This document shows, in pieces, positions 6,816 to 7,841 of a stretch of 7,841 nucleotides of DNA (position 1 is its first letter; each line of letters starts with the position of its first letter). The stretch comes from a bacterium (GTDB lineage: Bacteria; Patescibacteria; Paceibacteria; UBA6257; Brennerbacteraceae), in contig JAKALE010000014.1 in the NCBI GenBank assembly GCA_021813305.1, positions 1 to 7,841 on the forward strand. Reading direction: 5' to 3'. A model generated the notes under the pieces. That model saw nothing but the letters and a program-made list of their open reading frames with translations, had not been told where the DNA came from and ran no database searches. The position numbers were made by a program, and so were the translations under genes.

Positions 6816-7004
6816 TTATGCTTTGAAGAATTCAACACCATCTCGTTTGCCGGCGGTGATAGCAGCACGTGCAAAGACATGATTGATTAGGCCTTGCATG
6901 TTCGGGGTATCTGCCAGTTTTTTCCGGTCTTCGGGATCCAAAGTGTGTTGTAATCTAGTGAGAAGAAGTGCTTGGTATCCCCTATTCGCTTTTTTATCAC
7001 CCAA
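6816..7004 (-). CDS. Short helical ORF continuing the upstream frame after a stop codon
   Basis: From the TTG at 7004 this would encode 62 residues, charged and helical (TRLQHTLDPEDRKKLAD, then NHVFARAAITAGKRDGVEFF), with no recognised domain. It is in the same frame as the upstream ORF, separated only by the TAA at 7055-7053. Between that stop and the TTG the frame is open and encodes LDAGISELSLGQIKQV, which looks like real protein. No ATG is available at the start and no Shine-Dalgarno precedes the TTG. The simplest reading is that this is the detached C-terminus of the larger protein, cut by a nonsense mutation or a sequencing error. A separate small gene is less likely. It ends seven bases before the next start. 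Confidence 0.4.
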   Translation of the reverse strand: MGDKKANRGYQALLLTRLQHTLDPEDRKKLADTPNMQGLINHVFARAAITAGKRDGVEFFKA

Positions 7005-7052
7005 AACTTGCTTTATTTGCCCAAGAGATAATTCACTTATGCCGGCATCCAG

Positions 7053-7841
7053 TTATCCAGCATTCATCTTTGCTTCCATCTCGGCCCTTATGGTTCCACC
7101 TCTTCGTAATCCAGGGTGACTCTTATATGCCTGTGTGAAGTTTATAATTTTATCACCGGAGTTAAGTTTAGAGACAAGGTCCTTCCCAAGTTCGCCGGTG
7201 ACGTCATCTTTTCCGAGTTTTTTGATATCTTCTCCTTTTAATTCGCCAAGCAATTTTTGGTAAGCGGCTTTCTCTGCAGGGCTTGCGCTCGTACCATGGG
7301 GCATAAGCATCGGATTGACTTTGTATGCTTCTTCAGCATTGAATTCTCCGCCGGCCGCGGTAACCGCTTTTTCAAGTTTGTCCAGGTTGATCTTAGCGGC
7401 ATCTGCCTGACTGAATGCTTTGTATCCTTTGTCTATCTCGTTCATGCGTTTGATAATCGCTTGAGTTGTTAATGAACCACGATGAAATTCGTAATATAAT
7501 TCATCCTTCCATACAGGTAAGCGACTCCCGTATTTAGCTAATTCTTGGAAAATATCGTCAGTTGAAGCCCATTTGACGAGTCCACGCTCTGCAAAACCTC
7601 GATAAAATGCCATTTCTACTCCTTGAGGACCATGGCCCCCGTCACCTTCTCCAAAAAAGCAACCAATAAAAGGTAATTCATCCGCTGAAATAACATCCTT
7701 TTCTTCTGGCTTATCAATTTCATAATTAGCAATTAATGACGCCCCTTGTTTTAATAAAGGATAACTTTTCACATATGATTCCCGTATTGGAGAATCATGT
7801 TGGGGGACATCAAAACCTCCTAACGGACCTAATTTATTATG
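7053..7841 (-). CDS. Chimeric ORF: GH38 alpha-mannosidase fragment joined to a helical tail (5' partial)
   Basis: The frame is open to the window edge, so the true start lies outside; the GTG at 7772 is internal. Of 262 visible residues, about 57-143 resemble the middle of GH38 alpha-mannosidases: FGEGDGGHGPQGVEM (63-77), then LPVWKDELYYEFHRGSLTTQ (108-127) and IIKRMN. GH38 enzymes are zinc-dependent and remove alpha-mannose. The later GH38 segment with the zinc-binding His-Asp (the HHD or fHD-type motif) is not found. After about residue 143 (base ~7412) the sequence changes to a Lys/Glu/Ala-rich helical tail with LKGEDIKKLGKDDV and similar, which resembles the charged ends of large T4SS-cluster proteins. 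The junction keeps the frame. The enzyme part is probably inactive as drawn; a true fusion, a pseudogene or an assembly join are all possible. Confidence 0.55.
   Translation of the reverse strand, partial: HNKLGPLGGFDVPQHDSPIRESYVKSYPLLKQGASLIANYEIDKPEEKDVISADELPFIGCFFGEGDGGHGPQGVEMAFYRGFAERGLVKWASTDDIFQELAKYGSRLPVWKDELYYEFHRGSLTTQAIIKRMNEIDKGYKAFSQADAAKINLDKLEKAVTAAGGEFNAEEAYKVNPMLMPHGTSASPAEKAAYQKLLGELKGEDIKKLGKDDVTGELGKDLVSKLNSGDKIINFTQAYKSHPGLRRGGTIRAEMEAKMNAG

Noticed and set aside
7270..7330. The tail segment MLMPHGTSAS as a decayed GH38 HD-ilPGTS motif
   Set aside because: The zinc-binding His-Asp is replaced by Asn-Pro and flanking residues do not fit, so the likeness is probably chance; a profile search could revisit it.
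7770..7772. GTG at 7772 as the true start of the right-most gene
   Set aside because: The frame stays open for 23 more codons to the window edge and there is no Shine-Dalgarno; the GH38-like part needs more upstream sequence.

Overview
The window carries one tightly packed minus-strand gene cluster, transcribed from high to low coordinates. It looks like part of a type IV secretion system (T4SS) of the kind found in Patescibacteria (Candidate Phyla Radiation) genomes. That placement is an inference from three things: the gene set (PrgI-type protein, separate TraC-like protein, VirB4-like ATPase, TrbC/VirB2-like pilins carrying long extracellular tails), the very short or overlapping gene junctions, and the near absence of Shine-Dalgarno sequences. 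The code appears standard: TGA ends the PrgI-type gene inside an ATGA overlap, which argues against the UGA-recoding lineages (Gracilibacteria, Absconditabacteria).

Layout in transcription order. (1) 7841-7053: the 3' part of an ORF that runs off the window. Its first ~140 visible residues look like a piece of a GH38 alpha-mannosidase, and its last ~120 residues look like an unrelated charged helical tail. (2) 7052-6816: the same reading frame continues beyond an in-frame TAA as a 62-78 residue ORF. (3) 6809-5769: a 346-residue protein with a helical N-terminus and a Pro/Gln-rich tail. (4) 5764-5348: PrgI-family membrane protein. (5) 5351-4728: TraC-like N-terminal module of VirB4. (6) 4725-2908: VirB4-like ATPase with clear Walker A and B motifs. 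(7) 2901-2311: small polytopic membrane protein. (8) 2278-1502: secreted protein with two Ig/PKD-like repeats. (9) 1499-153: pilin fused to a cysteine-rich, lysozyme-like C-terminal domain. (10) 159-1: the start of a second pilin paralogue.

Reading the genes together: VirB4 (split in two) and the PrgI-type protein would form the inner-membrane energising part, the 196-residue protein an extra membrane component, and the Ig-like protein and the two pilin-type proteins the extracytoplasmic parts. The lysozyme-like tail on the pilin would combine VirB1-like wall-cutting and VirB2-like pilin roles in one polypeptide. No relaxase, VirD4/TraG coupling protein, VirB8/9/10 or VirB11 is visible here.

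The most notable points are the 108-bp perfectly identical block shared by the two tandem pilin genes (also touching the window edge), the pilin-lysozyme fusion with 12 cysteines, and the GH38/helical-tail chimera interrupted by a stop codon. There is no gene-free stretch over 300 bases; I saw no tRNA, rRNA, CRISPR array, insertion sequence or convincing terminator.
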